From the NCBI GenBank assembly GCA_024734495.1, contig JALMQS010000187.1, forward strand, positions 15,519,173-15,583,172: 64,000 bases of DNA. The letters are read 5' to 3'. Positions 1 to 10,720 of the stretch are shown one piece after another (position 1 is the first letter of the stretch; each line of letters begins with the position of its first letter). This stretch comes from Forficula auricularia (Eukaryota; Arthropoda; Insecta; Dermaptera; Forficulidae). The notes under the pieces were generated by a model. The model did not search any database and was not told where the DNA came from. It was given only the letters and a program-made list of their open reading frames with translations. The translations under genes and the position numbers were made by a program.

Positions 1-213
1 CTGAAGAAAGGAACTAGTTATTGACATAAGTAAATATCTTGTGAATAAAATTCTATTATTATTTTTGTGAAATATATATATAAGACCATGGGCGTCCGCA
101 AGGGAGGGGCAAGAGGGTGCACATGTCACCCCCCTGGGATCGAATAAAAAATTCTGTAACAGTCTTGACTTCCAGGCCGTTTAATGTACCGTATACTGTA
201 TATGTTTTTCCAA
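1..213. other. AT-rich flank, no feature
   Basis: AT-rich sequence with no coding potential, RNA signature or repeat boundary that I can support. It ends at the TTAA that begins the next element. Confidence 0.5.
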
Positions 214-217
214 TTAA

Positions 218-736
218 CCTAGTTCTTTCACAAATGCAAAAATTCAAGAAGTCTTTGAAACTTGGTATATAAGTCATTAAAAGCATAATACGGATACTGC
301 TAAAATTTGAAGACGATTTACCACACCAAACATGAAATAATTGTAATTAAAAATGGCATTTTTTACATAGGGTAGATAGGGGATGGGTGGGGATATGATC
401 ATTATTTTTTTTTTCATTGATGGACTTTCACCATCTTGATGAAAAACTTATATTTCTTAGAATAATATATTCGGAGTAACTTAAAAAAAAATTGAAATTA
501 TTTACCTCTTAGTTTAGATAAAAAACAAAAAAAATAAAAACATATTTGGGCGATTATTTTTAGTGGAGGGGATATAAGTACAATGGCTTGGAAACGATCC
601 ATTCATAAAGAGAATATAGTAGTGTAAAAAGTACAGTCACGTTAAAAAACATAACCTAAAATTTTAGCACTGTTCATATTTATAGAGTGGTTACGAGGCT
701 AAAACTTTTTGTGTGGATTGTTGCGAAAGAACTACC
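218..736. mobile_element. TTAA-flanked non-autonomous DNA element (family 2)
   Basis: The element lies between TTAA at 214-217 and TTAA at 737-740. Its ends form a terminal inverted repeat: it starts CCTAGTTCTTTC and ends GAAAGAACTACC. A second, interrupted copy lies at 22910-23673 and shares the whole interior, so this is a dispersed family. It has no ORF. A TTAA target is typical of piggyBac-like mobilisation, but the terminal bases are not the usual piggyBac CCC, so the superfamily is an inference. Confidence 0.75.
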
Positions 737-740
737 TTAA

Positions 741-1065
741 GCACTCCCTTACTATTCTACTTGTGAAAAAAATTAAATATTTAAATAAAAATACTTATAA
801 TAATGTAATTAATTAGTTGTCTCTAAGCTTAGCCGCCCCTCCCCATTGAAGATTTTTGTGCGGACACCCCTCTATAAAAGACTAAAAATGAAAACATCTC
901 TTCGTTTAACTTGAGTCTTTCAAAATTTAAACAGAATATACTATTTTTAATTTTTTTTCCTATAAATATTGTGATTGTATAACTTATATTTAGGGAAAAA
1001 TATGAAAAGGCTAGTTTCATATTTACAATAATAAAAAAAACATACAGCCACCGGAATAAAAAATG
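741..1065. other. AT-rich spacer
   Basis: Low-complexity AT-rich DNA. Short open frames here have no coding character, and no feature is supported. Confidence 0.5.
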
Positions 1066-1080
1066 AATTAATTTTATTTT

Positions 1081-1098
1081 CAAAAACAAAAACTTTTC
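1081..1098 (+). mobile_element. 18-bp remnant of the fold-back element with 15-bp target duplication
   Basis: The spacer CAAAAACAAAAACTTTTC matches the right-hand terminus of the fold-back family seen at 22952-23187 and 63385-63902. It is flanked by an exact 15-bp direct repeat, AATTAATTTTATTTT, at 1066-1080 and 1099-1113. It looks like a severely 5'-truncated insertion, which would point to a reverse-transcribed element. The repeat is AT-only, so chance or slippage remains possible. Confidence 0.5.
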
Positions 1099-1119
1099 AA
1101 TTAATTTTATTTTATTAAG

Positions 1120-1980
1120 CCGGGCTCAGACGACTCGTATACTTGGCAAGAACACCAATATTTGCCTACTTGTATACCAGCTTTGTAAATAGCCATGGCA
1201 CAAGGAAGGTACTTTTTAAGGTATAAATGGGTGGGCACCTGACCTCAGTCGCGAGTTTTGTCCCTCACAGTGGAAGCCGTTGGCCCACAAAGTCAAAAAG
1301 TTGAATTTTTTAATTTTCCCAGATTTGCGGAAGGATTGACAATGCAATGAAAGAACTTGTATTTTTTATAAAATGTACCTTTTAATATCTTCACAAATTC
1401 GCTTCCTTTCTAAATTTGAATTTTTGTATTTTTCACTATTTTAATATTTTTTGCGTTACATACTAGTGTATACGACCAATATTTAGCACATATTTGATCA
1501 TACTGTAGACTCAGAGCCGGATTACGACAGGCGAGCTACCGAGCAAAACTGGGAAGCCGGTGAGCCTCACTTTTGTGTAGTCCTAATCTTTTTTGAACGT
1601 GGCACGCAAAAAATTACTAGTTTCCTCCCAGTGGAAATTTCTTAAAAAATGCCATGGCAAGCAGGGGGCTCACACGACGTCTACAGTTTACAAGTACCCC
1701 AGCACGAACATTTGGTTAAAAATCTTGACAATTGAATAGAATAGTGGGAGCCCGAATGAACAGTAAAGCAATAAAAGCAAAATTATTTGTGCATTTCGTT
1801 TGACAAGTATAGACATGTCTGTACTTAGCAAGCGTACAAATAATTGTGATCCCTTTGATTTTGACCATTTTTACCGACAGAAAATGGGAACGCGACGACT
1901 GACAAATAAACCACTTACACAACATGGCAATATATGCCAATAACAAATATTTGCCAAGTACACGATTCGTCTGAGCCCTG
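1120..1980. mobile_element. TIR element, about 860 bp, unclassified
   Basis: The ends are inverted copies of one motif: CCGGGCTCAGACGA at the left and TCGTCTGAGCCCTG at the right. The similarity runs about 30 bp further in through a TATACTTGGCA / TGCCAAGTACA type segment. Internal copies of the GGCTCA motif near 1665 suggest a compound or degenerate element. No transposase frame is visible and the target duplication is not clear. Confidence 0.6.
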
Positions 1981-2746
1981 CTTTAGCAACGTTTCGATGT
2001 CAAAATTCTCCCTTCTAAATTTTTGATGAAGTTACGAGATATTGTCCCCTAAACTTTATTTATTTATCCAGAAAATAAACAACATACAATATGTCGTGTC
2101 CTAGAGTTGACAAGTCAACTGTACAAAGGACCGGATTAAAATTAATAATTATTTAATTTTACAAACAATTACAATAGATGAAATATGGTGTACATTCCTA
2201 ACCATTAGTTCACATTACACATTTACATACATAACACAACGATCAAATCCATTTAACCAATTTTTTCTTCAAAACTTTCTTGTCACACGACAGATTTTTT
2301 AGATCATTTAGGAGTTTATTAAAATATTTAATTGCCACAAAATAGGCATTTTTTTGGGTAATTGACTTATTAATCTTTAGTAGGACAATTGATCTATGTC
2401 TACTATGCCATTATGTTCATTATACATCATCTTACACACATCATAATAACAAACAACAGAGTTAACAATAAAAGATTCATCAATACTCAAGACCGATTGC
2501 ACCTTAATTTTTTTAATAAGTCTAGTCAGTATAGTGATAAGTAGTTTCGTTGCATTATCATATTCACCCCCCCCCCCACACGCAATTATACCATAGTTAA
2601 TTATACTCTCAAACAGAGCCTAATAAATTACCTTCATAGGCCTTGGATCCAATATTGCACACAACTTATATAATACAAAATGTATATATCTGGTTTTCTT
2701 GATTATTTGCTTGATGTGAAGTTCCATCTCATATGATAGTCTATAC

Positions 2747-2959
2747 CAGGGGTCGGCAACCCGTGGCTCGCGAGCCACTTGCGGCTAATTCAATGTGAAG
2801 ATGCGGCTTTATTTTAAATCAAAAATCAAATTTATATGTATCTAATCCTAATCAAATACCATAATATTGAATTAAATATGTTAGTGGCTCTTTAAAAACT
2901 GGGAAATTTTGTAAATTGTAACTTTTGAGTTTTCCGTCTCAAAAGGTTGCCGACCCCTG
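2747..2959. mobile_element. hAT-like MITE A
   Basis: A 213-bp element with terminal inverted repeats CAGGGGTCGGCAACC / GGTTGCCGACCCCTG, the classic hAT-type end. It is flanked by 8-bp repeats GTCTATAC (2739-2746) and GCCTATAC (2960-2967), one mismatch apart. It interrupts the LINE reading frame just after KYLGIYID. Confidence 0.9.
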
Positions 2960-2967
2960 GCCTATAC

Positions 2968-3507
2968 CAGTAGTTCCCAACCTGGGGCCATCGCCCCCCA
3001 AGTGGGGGATTTGGGTTATCAGGGAGGCAATAAATAAGTGGGGGCGATAAGTATTCAAAGGGGCAACAATTAAAATAGTACTGTACAGTAGAAGTTGCCG
3101 TGATTGATAACAAAGCAGTTTTCAAACTTCATTTATTTTTTCAAATTTTAACTGTCAACTTTCTCAATTTTTCCAGATTTCAATTTAAAAATGAAAACAT
3201 GTAGGTAGTCCGGTTTTTTAAATGTACATCAATGATCTTAGTTAATTATTTCACTTCTTTGTTCTTAAAAAAAATCTGTAAAAAATATACATTTTAATTG
3301 TTTTTCTATTTTATTTAAGAGGGACCGGATAAAACCGCTTTGGTTGTTTTTATATACGGTAATAAATTGTGTAAAATAATAAAACTGCTTTATTATTTAC
3401 ACTTTACTTCAAATTAAAATTAGGCAGTGAAAATGAAAAGGGGACGACGATAGGTGTTAGACAACCTCCAGAAAGAGGAGATGGCCACAAAAGGTTGGGA
3501 ACCACTG
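2968..3507. mobile_element. hAT-like MITE B, inserted next to MITE A
   Basis: A 540-bp element starting CAGTAGTTCCCAACC and ending GGTTGGGAACCACTG. It is flanked by GCCTATAC on the left (shared with MITE A) and GTCTATAT on the right. It therefore landed in, or next to, the target duplication of MITE A. Its interior has no intact ORF. Confidence 0.9.
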
Positions 3508-3665
3508 GTCTATATAGATACCCAAATATTTTCAATAGTCAACTCTTTTTATTTCCTTGTTATCAATATACAATTTAATATCCACAGGTATACTTGAGCG
3601 AAACATATTAATTAAAGTTTTTATTTTTTTATCGTGAGTAGCAAAGCTATTTGGTTTATTCATTA

Positions 3666-4799
3666 TAAATTAATTAAATTTACAGTTCGCTAACTATATT
3701 CCACCTTATAAAGCTCTAATGATTTTGAAATATTTTAGACATCATAACTTAGGTAATGCATCACCTAGATAAAATTTAAATTAATATCTTATATATACTA
3801 ATTTTTTTAATACAAATTCAATCCTAAACGTAATTAAAAATTTTATGTTTAACCGAATTGTTAATTTAAATTTATTTTATTTATACATATATTTCACAAA
3901 ATTATTATTATTTACTCGGTAGTCTCGACGGACGAAGCCCGCCGGGCGGCAGCAGTATCGATTTCACTCGACTATTTTTTATTTTTTTTTTATTTTCATG
4001 TTTACAAGTGTTTGAAACAATCCTGAAAATCATTTTAAGCATACTTTATGTTTGGGTTCCTATTTCTACGATAGCTCGACAACCTAAGGTCGTAGAATGT
4101 TAGTTCTGATGACAAAATTTTAGTATTTTTTTTTTCAAATCTTATTAGATTTTGGACACTATCTTCAGAACTCGAAACGTTTAAAAAAAGTACGGAAACA
4201 TTAATAAATCGTATTATCTGGCTAGCTCTTGTACAGTAGCAAATATGCTCGCGGGTCGGCCATAGTGTTGAATTGTATTCATCTAAAAATTTTCATTTTT
4301 TTTTTTGCTTAATCATGTTTAGAAATACTACTTGATTGACTGTAGCTTTCCAGATGTAATTTACCCCCAATGTTTGAATTATTAAGCTGCGCCATTCTGC
4401 CATGTTTCAGCTTTCTTATAAAAATTCCTCTCAAAAAACTCCATAATTAATAAAATTTCCAGAGAGTGTACCTAGTCTTGACAAAATTTTAATTTTCTCC
4501 TTCAATTTTTCTTTATATTAATTATATAGTACTAGTTCCTACAATCCTAACATTAAGCCTGGTTTCCAGGCTTCCGATCGAAAGTAAAACGGGACCCTAT
4601 TAGCCTCTTTACAATTTTAGTCTTACAGCCCGTCCCTGTGAGATGTATGTACCTCATGAACTTAATAAGATAAAAACTTAAAATTTATAAGTTGTATCAG
4701 TTCATTTTTTCTGAAATCAAAAATCGTTTTAAAAATTTTAATTCTATGATTATTTTGTGGCTTCAAAATATATATATTATTATCGATTGTGAGGAAATC
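3666..4799. other. AT-rich spacer
   Basis: About 1.1 kb of AT-rich DNA. A short GC-rich patch at 3925-3955 (GACGAAGCCCGCCGGGCGG) stands out but has no repeat partner or frame that I can see. No gene is supported. Confidence 0.5.
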
Positions 4800-4959
4800 C
4801 CTTAAATCAGTGGTTTCCAACCAGGGAGGCACGGACTTAGTGCCAGGGGAGGCGCGAGAATTTTTTAATGGAAAATTAATTTTCATACCATAATATGTAC
4901 AAATAAATAAAACTTTATATCGTAACTTAACAGTAAAAATTCAGTGAATGAGTATTTTA

Positions 4960-5154
4960 ATTGAAAAGTTTTTGTTTTGCCGAGAGTAGCAGAGTTGTTG
5001 ATTCACAAGAGAAACAAAGAGGTTAGTCCTCTGCTTGATGCAAATAAACATACACACATATATATCGAGATGATATATCTGTATATATATATTATTTATT
5101 ATATATGTGTATGTTTATTTGCATCAAGCAGAGGACAACCTCTTTGTTTCTCTT
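4960..5154 (-). mobile_element. Fold-back element copy 1 (minus orientation)
   Basis: A hairpin-forming insertion. Arms starting AGAGAAACAAAGAGG and ending CCTCTTTGTTTCTCT enclose AT-rich microsatellite. One end carries the family tail (reverse complement of GCAAAACAAAAACTTTTCAA). A 13-bp target duplication is recognisable with three mismatches: AATGAGTATTTTA at 4947-4959 and AATAGGTATTTTT at 5155-5167. Confidence 0.75.
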
Positions 5155-5191
5155 AATAGGTATTTTTTTTTCAGATTTTTATACATACATT

Positions 5192-5568
5192 CAGTTGCGG
5201 ATCAAGTCAAGTGGGGGCCCTAAGCGGTAAAATAACGGGGCCCTCAAAATCAATTAAACAAAGAATAAAAAAACAATCTGTACCATGAACAATTATATCC
5301 AAATTTTGGTACTTATTAACAAAACATTTATTTTTTTCAAATAATTTTTCATAAAATATATTATAAATTAGTTCATTTGGATTGTTGAAACAAACAATCC
5401 TTATTTAGAAGTTAATTTAAAAAATCGAGCTGTTGTTACGATTCTAAAATTGAATATAAGTGTTATAAAACAAAGTTTAAGAAAACACATTCGGCCTTTT
5501 TGGGGGCCCCTTACAAGCACGGGGTCCCCCGCAGCCGCTCATTCCGTTTATCCTATGATCCGCCACTT
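5192..5568. mobile_element. hAT-like MITE nested in 4808-5671
   Basis: A 377-bp element starting CAGTTGCGGATC and ending GATCCGCCACTT, with GGGGGCCCC-rich subterminal blocks. It is flanked by an exact 8-bp duplication CATACATT (5184-5191 and 5569-5576). Confidence 0.85.
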
Positions 5569-5679
5569 CATACATTTAATTTCTATACTATTTATATGTA
5601 TTAAAGAAATAAAAGCTTGGGAGGCGTGGAATTTTTTTTTCCGTGAGGCGTAGTAAGGTTGGAAACCGCTGCCTTAAAT

Positions 5680-6730
5680 CATTAAGTTGAATAGAGATTT
5701 CTTTTTTTTATTTACTTTAAAATTATGGTGTTCGAGATCGTCAAAGTACCTACCCATTTTTCACGATTTAAACTAACGGAATTTCCAAACTTCTGAACAT
5801 AAATTTATAAAAAAAATTATACAAACTCGTCCTTGCTCTCATTATAAACATTAAATAAGAACGAATTTGATATCTCAGGAATTTTGGAAGATTCAAATAA
5901 TAAAAGTACGGAACCCTCGGTATTCGAGTCCGACTAACACTTGCCCGCTTTTTCTAATTCTTTTCAAAATTTGATTGTTTATATATGACTTTCTGACAAG
6001 CCCCTTTTTAGAAATTTTTGATCAAAGAAGGATACAATTTTAGTTGCATTTTTTACTTTCACATTTATATTCATAGAATATAATATTGAAGTATTACGAT
6101 GCCCTGTCTGGGTCCTGACTCTGAGAGCTTGTATCTCAGAGATGAAAAAAGTTAATTTCATTTTGTAACTTCTAGGTGGAAGGAATCGATGCCCTTAATA
6201 GTTGGAAACCGGATTTGGGACATAAAATCGGATATTGTGGTCCCCAGGGGCCAAAAAGGGGCCAAAAATTCATTGGTCAGTGCTTACGTATGTACCCCCC
6301 CCCCTGAGTTTCGCAACCATAAGTCTCAGAGCTACGAAACTCGAAACTTAAGATCGATATAGGCTAGAAGTAGTACAGCAAACTTTTAACTTAACTTTAG
6401 TGGATGTAAGCCACAACATCTGGCATAATTTTTGACGGCTGGCGTTTTTTATATATAAAATGTAAACCTTTTCTTTTTCTTGTAAAGGGCTGCCCCCCTC
6501 TGCGTGGCGCAATAAACACAGTCAATTGAAATTGGAAAACCGGAAGTGGACATTTACATGAAAGATTTTTCGTTTTTTTTTTGGATTTTCTCAAAAACGG
6601 CTCTAACGATTTTTTTTAAAAATTAGTGTATTTATCAAGTGCCATGAATGAAAAATCGTTAGAGCCGTTTTTAAGAAAATCAAAAAAAACAAATGAAATA
6701 AAGCAAGGGGTGTAAATTAGTAGTGTCGCG
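5680..6730. repeat. Dispersed repeat, partner at 39240-39780
   Basis: Sequence around phrases such as CGGCTCTAACGATTTT and CTCAGAGCTACGAAA recurs at 39240-39780. A local inverted repeat (CTCAAAAACGGCTCTAACG at about 6580, its complement near 6655) forms a hairpin. There is no conserved ORF; it is an old multi-copy family of unknown class. Confidence 0.6.
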
Positions 6731-7289
6731 ATTATTTCAAATAAACGAAAATGTGAAAGTCTTGTGATGAACACACCAGTTGATTTTTTTTATATAATTA
6801 AAAAAATAATAATAATATTTTTCCATTTTTTTTAATATATATAAATGTATATACACTATTTTCTCATTGACATTAGTATATTCCCTAAGAGGTCGACAAT
6901 AAGAAAGAAATCCTCTGACCTGACCTCTGACACAGAGCCGCTTTGGCATTTCCAGATTAATTTTTTTGATGACCATTTGACCTTGCACAATTATCTAATT
7001 AATCATCCTAATAATTCATTCCACATACTTCTTTATTAACTTTTCATACCCAAAATTTATTGATTATTTAATTTTTAATATCTAATGTGAATTTTTTTAA
7101 CGGAAACAAATTGGAAATTATTATCTCTTGTATTTATTTTGCAATCACACATAGTTTATAATAAATCTGTTTGGCTTTTTAACCTTAATTTTTTTCCATA
7201 TATTGTTTGTATTCGATAAATAGTCATTTTTTTAAATTATTCTTACTACACACATTTACTATATATTTTTTTATTTTTTTTGTTTTTAG

Positions 7290-7563
7290 GGATAATATAG
7301 ATGAACATCATTATACTCGGCCGAATTCTGGACCACCAACGAATCCATTAACGCATTCCCGTGCAGCTCCCACAGCATCGACTGCAGCTCCTGATGAAGT
7401 TCTTGATCTTCGTCATGGTGTTTCGTCAAGAGCCTCCCCAATTCAACCCAACCAATCTACCACACCTGTTTCCGCTTCAAGCTTTCCTACTAACCATCTA
7501 CCTCATCCTCCAGCAGCTGACATTCTTGATTTGAGTATGCCAGATAAGAATTCAATATTTGAG
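7290..7563 (+). CDS. Coding exon 1 of window: S/P/T-rich region with LDL motifs
   Basis: First of ten exons that join into one 722-codon frame. The acceptor is TTTGTTTTTAG|G and the donor GAG|GTATAT. The exon starts with the last base of a split codon and ends in phase 0. It encodes 91 residues (counted as 1-91 of the window product), low in hydrophobic residues and rich in Ser, Pro, Thr and Ala, so probably disordered. Two short motifs stand out: VLDLRHG at residues 37-43 and ILDLSMPDK at 78-86. The second resembles the P-x-D-L-S-x-K motif bound by the corepressor CtBP, though the proline is replaced by Ile. Upstream exons are not visible in 1-7289 and probably lie before the window. The gene is not recognised; a nuclear cofactor role is an inference. 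Confidence 0.9.
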
Positions 7564-8700
7564 GTATATTATATATGTATTATCTTAATTTATTGATATC
7601 ATAGTGTCCCACGACTACTTAGCTTAAAAGAGTTTACCATTTGCTGAGGTTAAAGTTGAAAATTTTTCCGAAACTCCCTGGTTACACATACCATATTGGT
7701 ATAACATTTTAATTTGTGCCAAGCTCCAGTTTTCATGCTCATATTGTTCGCTGATAAAAAATAAGTATGCCATGAAAAGCACAAAGCATATTATTATGTC
7801 TTGAAAAAGTTTTCCACTTTTTTTTTTTAGAGAAAGTGGTGTAGGTTTTAGGTGAAACGTGATATTAATTAATAAAGTAAAGGGTGTGTAGTTTCACAGT
7901 GAATGAAATAAAACTCAATATATTTCGGATTATTAGTCAATCATCAGGAATTTACAAGTTAAAACTAATAATATTTGAACTTGCGATCATAATTTTTAAC
8001 ATCAGATCTCTGTGTTTGTACCTATATCACAGTACTAAAGGGCATTTGTGCCTGTCTCTGAATGTACCTATGTTTCTATGCCCCCCCCCCCCAGGGGTTG
8101 GGATCCAGGGCTAGGGAGTCCAGGGGTAGGTTTACTAGGTTGGAGGGTGATCAGAGGTGGGGCAGAAGTTCCGGGGTTGGGGAGAGGGTCCGTGGGATGG
8201 GGAGTGCTAGGAGATGAAGGAGAGGGAGTGTCCAAGTGACGGGGGTCAAACCCCCTAGGCTAGCAAGAAGCCCACCGAAGGCGGGCCTTGCAACTAGTAT
8301 AATATAAAACTAAAAATGAAATAGGATGGGAAATCCTTTCTGTGACCAATTTCCTCAGTAAAATTACTATGAAGAGGATATTCTTCATAGTAATAGCTAA
8401 CTCTCGAAATCGAGCATGGCTCTTAAAGAAGAAAATAACTGAATAACGAGTGAGTTTCTTTCAAATCATACGACTTAAAATGACCTCACTAATACACTCT
8501 TAAGCTATCGACATCGAGGCATGGAACACTATATATTATAATTAAACTGCAGACTTTTAGGCTCTAAAAACATCAGGCAAACTAGACTTTTAACCCTATT
8601 TAACTGCTGGTGTGGCTTATAAACCACATGCTATAATTATCTCCAGACGCGGGTGTGGTATATATACACCTCACTGTATATCAATAAATACATTAACTTT
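7564..8700. repeat. Intron with G-rich repeat at 8040-8300
   Basis: Intron between exons 1 and 2. From 8082 a C-run is followed by about 170 bp of strongly G-rich plus strand and then GGGCCTTGCAACTAGTATAATA near 8280. A similar G-rich block followed by CTAGTTATAGTAATAAA ends at about 16380, so this is a dispersed family. The open frames in it are artefacts of G-richness. The rest is unannotated AT-rich DNA. Confidence 0.5.
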
Positions 8701-8710
8701 TTTTCTATTT

Positions 8711-8750
8711 TTTTTGTAGAACCAACCGAGCTGTTGGTTCTACAAAAAAT
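8711..8750. repeat. Perfect short hairpin
   Basis: An inverted repeat of 17 bp per arm: TTTTTTGTAGAACCAAC, a 6-base centre, then GTTGGTTCTACAAAAAA. It is too short to be classed as an element and may be the core of a small MITE with unrecognised flanks. Confidence 0.7.
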
Positions 8751-9244
8751 ACCCGCAATTAAAGGGTTAAATTTATAAAATAGACTATTAAAAAAACTAT
8801 TAATAATTTCTTACTCTTTTAATATTAATTTCTTAAGAAATATCATTAATTCATTACATTCTGACACATTATAATCCTCCAAATGTTTTAATGTAAACTG
8901 ATAAGGATAAAGTTGTCTTGTGGATCAGGGGCGAGGTCCTAAAAATATAACAAACTCAAATCTCTTAAAGGCCTTTTAATTTAGGAAATTTTATATGAAA
9001 AAGACTATCATTCGTGAGAATTTATACATATTTTTATTAATCCATTTATCAAAAATTAAATTAGCACTTTACATATGTTTTTTACATAAAAAGAGGGCCT
9101 CGTAAAAATTTTACAAAATAATACTGCTCTGAGGTCGAAAAAGTTTTGGAAACGCTGATATTGACAAAATTATAATATAATACATTCAACTAATTATATT
9201 ATATTTAAGAAAAATAAAAATAAATTAAAATTAATTAATAATTA

Positions 9245-9466
9245 GGGAGTCGGATGGCCGCGTGCTTTAGACCTACTGCCTCTGCATCGTCTTGATCACG
9301 ATGTTGGAGCGGGAGGCCCACGTTTAGGCCTTGCTAGCGGCAGAATAAAAATTTGAGCGGCGAAAACCTGGCTCCCTCACTAACACTACTAACCCATGAT
9401 AAAATAACCACACTGCATATCCACTGGCTAAAATGGACTATGTATCTGAAGCCAACCAAATAAAAA
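9245..9466 (+). mobile_element. SINE with about 16-bp target duplication
   Basis: An approximately 220-bp insertion starting GGGAGTCGGATGGCCGCGTG and ending in an A-rich tail (AAATAAAAAAAAA). It is flanked by AATTAATTAATAATTA (to 9244) and AATTAACTAATAATTA (to 9484), one mismatch. GC-rich head, A-tail and long duplication fit a SINE. Pol III boxes are not clear enough to name the parent RNA. It lies 38 bp upstream of the exon 2 acceptor. Confidence 0.7.
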
Positions 9467-9504
9467 AAAATTAACTAATAATTAATTTTATTATATTTTT
9501 TTAG

Positions 9505-9653
9505 GTTTGTTATATATGTGGCGAAGAACGTAATCGTGGAACTCTTAAACATGTTTCTTCTAAACCCGTTACGACGGCTCAATCAGCCCAGCACCAAGGA
9601 AGTACCAACGAGCCTTTTTTTCCTAGTCTAATGAATCATCCAAGACCTAGCAG
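9505..9653 (+). CDS. Coding exon 2: module A, first CxxC pair
   Basis: The acceptor is TTTTTTTAG|GTT and the donor AGCAG|GTAATT. It enters in phase 0 and leaves in phase 2. It encodes residues 92-140 plus part of 141. VCYICGEERNRG places the first CxxC pair at Cys93 and Cys96. About 35 residues later comes EPFFPSLMNHP, the F-P-x-L type segment that recurs before the second CxxC pair in each module. The rest is Ser/Thr/Gln-rich linker. The start of this module coincides with the intron, so it may be an exon-borne domain. No catalytic motif is visible; cysteine spacing suggests structural zinc binding. Confidence 0.9.
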
Positions 9654-9719
9654 GTAATTTATTTCCCTATTGTTTAAATTGCTAATAATAATTAGTTAAT
9701 TCAAAACAATACTCTTGTA

Positions 9720-10410
9720 CGAGGATAAGTCAAAAATTACTTACACTTTTCGTTCTACAACTTTATTAAACTAAGATAGGTGTACAACAGATACATTATT
9801 TTTCGATATAGTCTCCACCTTTAGCAATGCACTTGGTCCAGCGAGCCACAAGCTTCCGGATGCCTTCCTGGTAGATGGTTTCGGTCGGTCATGAAGCCAT
9901 TTTTGCACCGCATCCCGAACGTCCATGTCTGAGGCAAATCGACGACCTCTCAAAGCTTCCTTGAGCGGTCCAAAGAGATGAAAGTCTGAGGGAGCGAGAT
10001 CTGGGCTGTAGGGAGGGTGTTCCAGGGTCTCAAAGCGTCTCAAAGATGACGGTCGCCCAGCTCCCTCTTTTTGTTTTACGCTCGTTCGGCCACTTTTAAA
10101 CATTTCGATCCATAAAAAAAACGCTTTTACGAGATAAAGCACTTTCCCCGTATTGTGACAAAAGTCTCCGGTGAATTTCAGCACCTTTCTCACCCTCTGA
10201 CCACTCCTCGTTGGTCCTCTTTGGTGCAATCTGACAGCGGAGCTGACATGCTTATGCTGTTGTAGCTAGACGACAACTGACGCGATCGTGATTAAATTCC
10301 GCACACGTGACCACAGACGCCAACTCAACGCATGTGCATACGGCTGCCTCCTATCTTAGTTTAATAAAGTTGTAGAACGAAAAGTGTAGGTAATTTTTTA
10401 CTTATCCTCG
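9720..10410 (-). mobile_element. Mariner element with internal deletion
   Basis: Inserted at TA (9718-9719 and 10411-10412) with terminal inverted repeats CGAGGATAAGTCAAAAATTA / CTTATCCTCG. The similarity extends about 60 bp into each end through the block GTTCTACAACTTTATTAAAC. At 691 bp it is about half the usual 1.3 kb mariner. The minus strand reads 9771-10229 as a 152-residue chimera. An N-terminal piece ends KSGRTSVKQKEGAGRPSS; it is joined directly to a C-terminal piece with HPPYSPDLAPSDFHLF, the last catalytic Asp region of the D,D34D triad. The middle, with the first catalytic residues, is deleted, so it cannot be an active transposase. Confidence 0.9.
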
Positions 10411-10488
10411 TATTAAGTAAGAACATTTTATCACTTTTGTTTTTAGATTAATGATATATTATTTAATTGGTATTTTTATTTTTAATAG

Positions 10489-10692
10489 ATCGAGACCAAT
10501 GGATTCTTTAGGACATGTTCAAAGTTGCACCGATTGTCTTAAACATTTAATTGCCCAATGGGAAAGCTTCACTCGTCTAGGCATCCCACATGAGGATAGA
10601 AATTACACACTTCGTAAACGTCAAGTACCTCATGATTCTGCCTCATTTGTCTGTTATACATGCACTTTAGATTATCCCTCTTCATCTTTAAG
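10489..10692 (+). CDS. Coding exon 3: end of module A and start of module B
   Basis: The acceptor is TTTTTAATAG|A and the donor TTAAG|GTTACT, a weaker donor than the others (GTTACT rather than GTAAGT). Phase 2 in, phase 2 out. It encodes residues 142-208. [19 protein letters not shown] gives the second CxxC of module A (Cys154, Cys157) and the recurring L-x-x-Q-W tail, followed by GIPHEDRNY, the recurring P-x-E-x-R-x-Y tail. FVCYTC (Cys196, Cys199) then opens module B. A fold-back insertion begins only 28 bp past the donor; if this intron is retained the frame reads 26 more codons to a stop. Confidence 0.88.
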
Positions 10693-10720
10693 GTTACTAC
10701 CACTTATTAAACAATTTATA

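Larger units (their letters stand above)
2045..3665 (-). pseudogene. Jockey/CR1-like LINE, 3' part of ORF2, split by two MITEs
   Basis: On the minus strand, from 3663 downward, the translation starts MNKPNSFATHDKK and contains KYLGIYID, the pre-thumb signature of reverse transcriptases. It then continues past two inserted hAT MITEs (2747-2959 and 2968-3507) with a C-terminal domain holding FESIINYGIIACGG and a terminal segment AIKYFNKLLNDL. This order is typical of the ORF2 end of Jockey/CR1-type non-LTR retrotransposons. The frame is broken by a TGA before KYLG, by a frameshift near 2715 and by a stop near 2377. ORF2 appears to end near 2252, followed by about 200 bp of 3' UTR with AATAAA-like repeats ending near 2050. 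It is inactive. The clade call is from motif memory only. Confidence 0.7.
4808..5671. mobile_element. hAT-like element hosting two later insertions
   Basis: The termini are CAGTGGTTTCCAACC and GGTTGGAAACCGCTG, flanked by an exact 8-bp duplication CCTTAAAT (4800-4807 and 5672-5679). The interior is interrupted by a fold-back element (4960-5154) and a second hAT-like element (5192-5568), so the host element proper is under 300 bp and is the oldest of the three. Confidence 0.9.

Noticed and set aside
5033..5154. Hammerhead in the outer arms of the fold-back family
   Set aside because: CTGCTTGATGC is near the consensus but no GAAA follows at a workable distance on either strand.
8048..8239. Gly/Val-rich open frame
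   Set aside because: Product of a G-rich repeat also seen near 16200-16380; no splice or coding signature.
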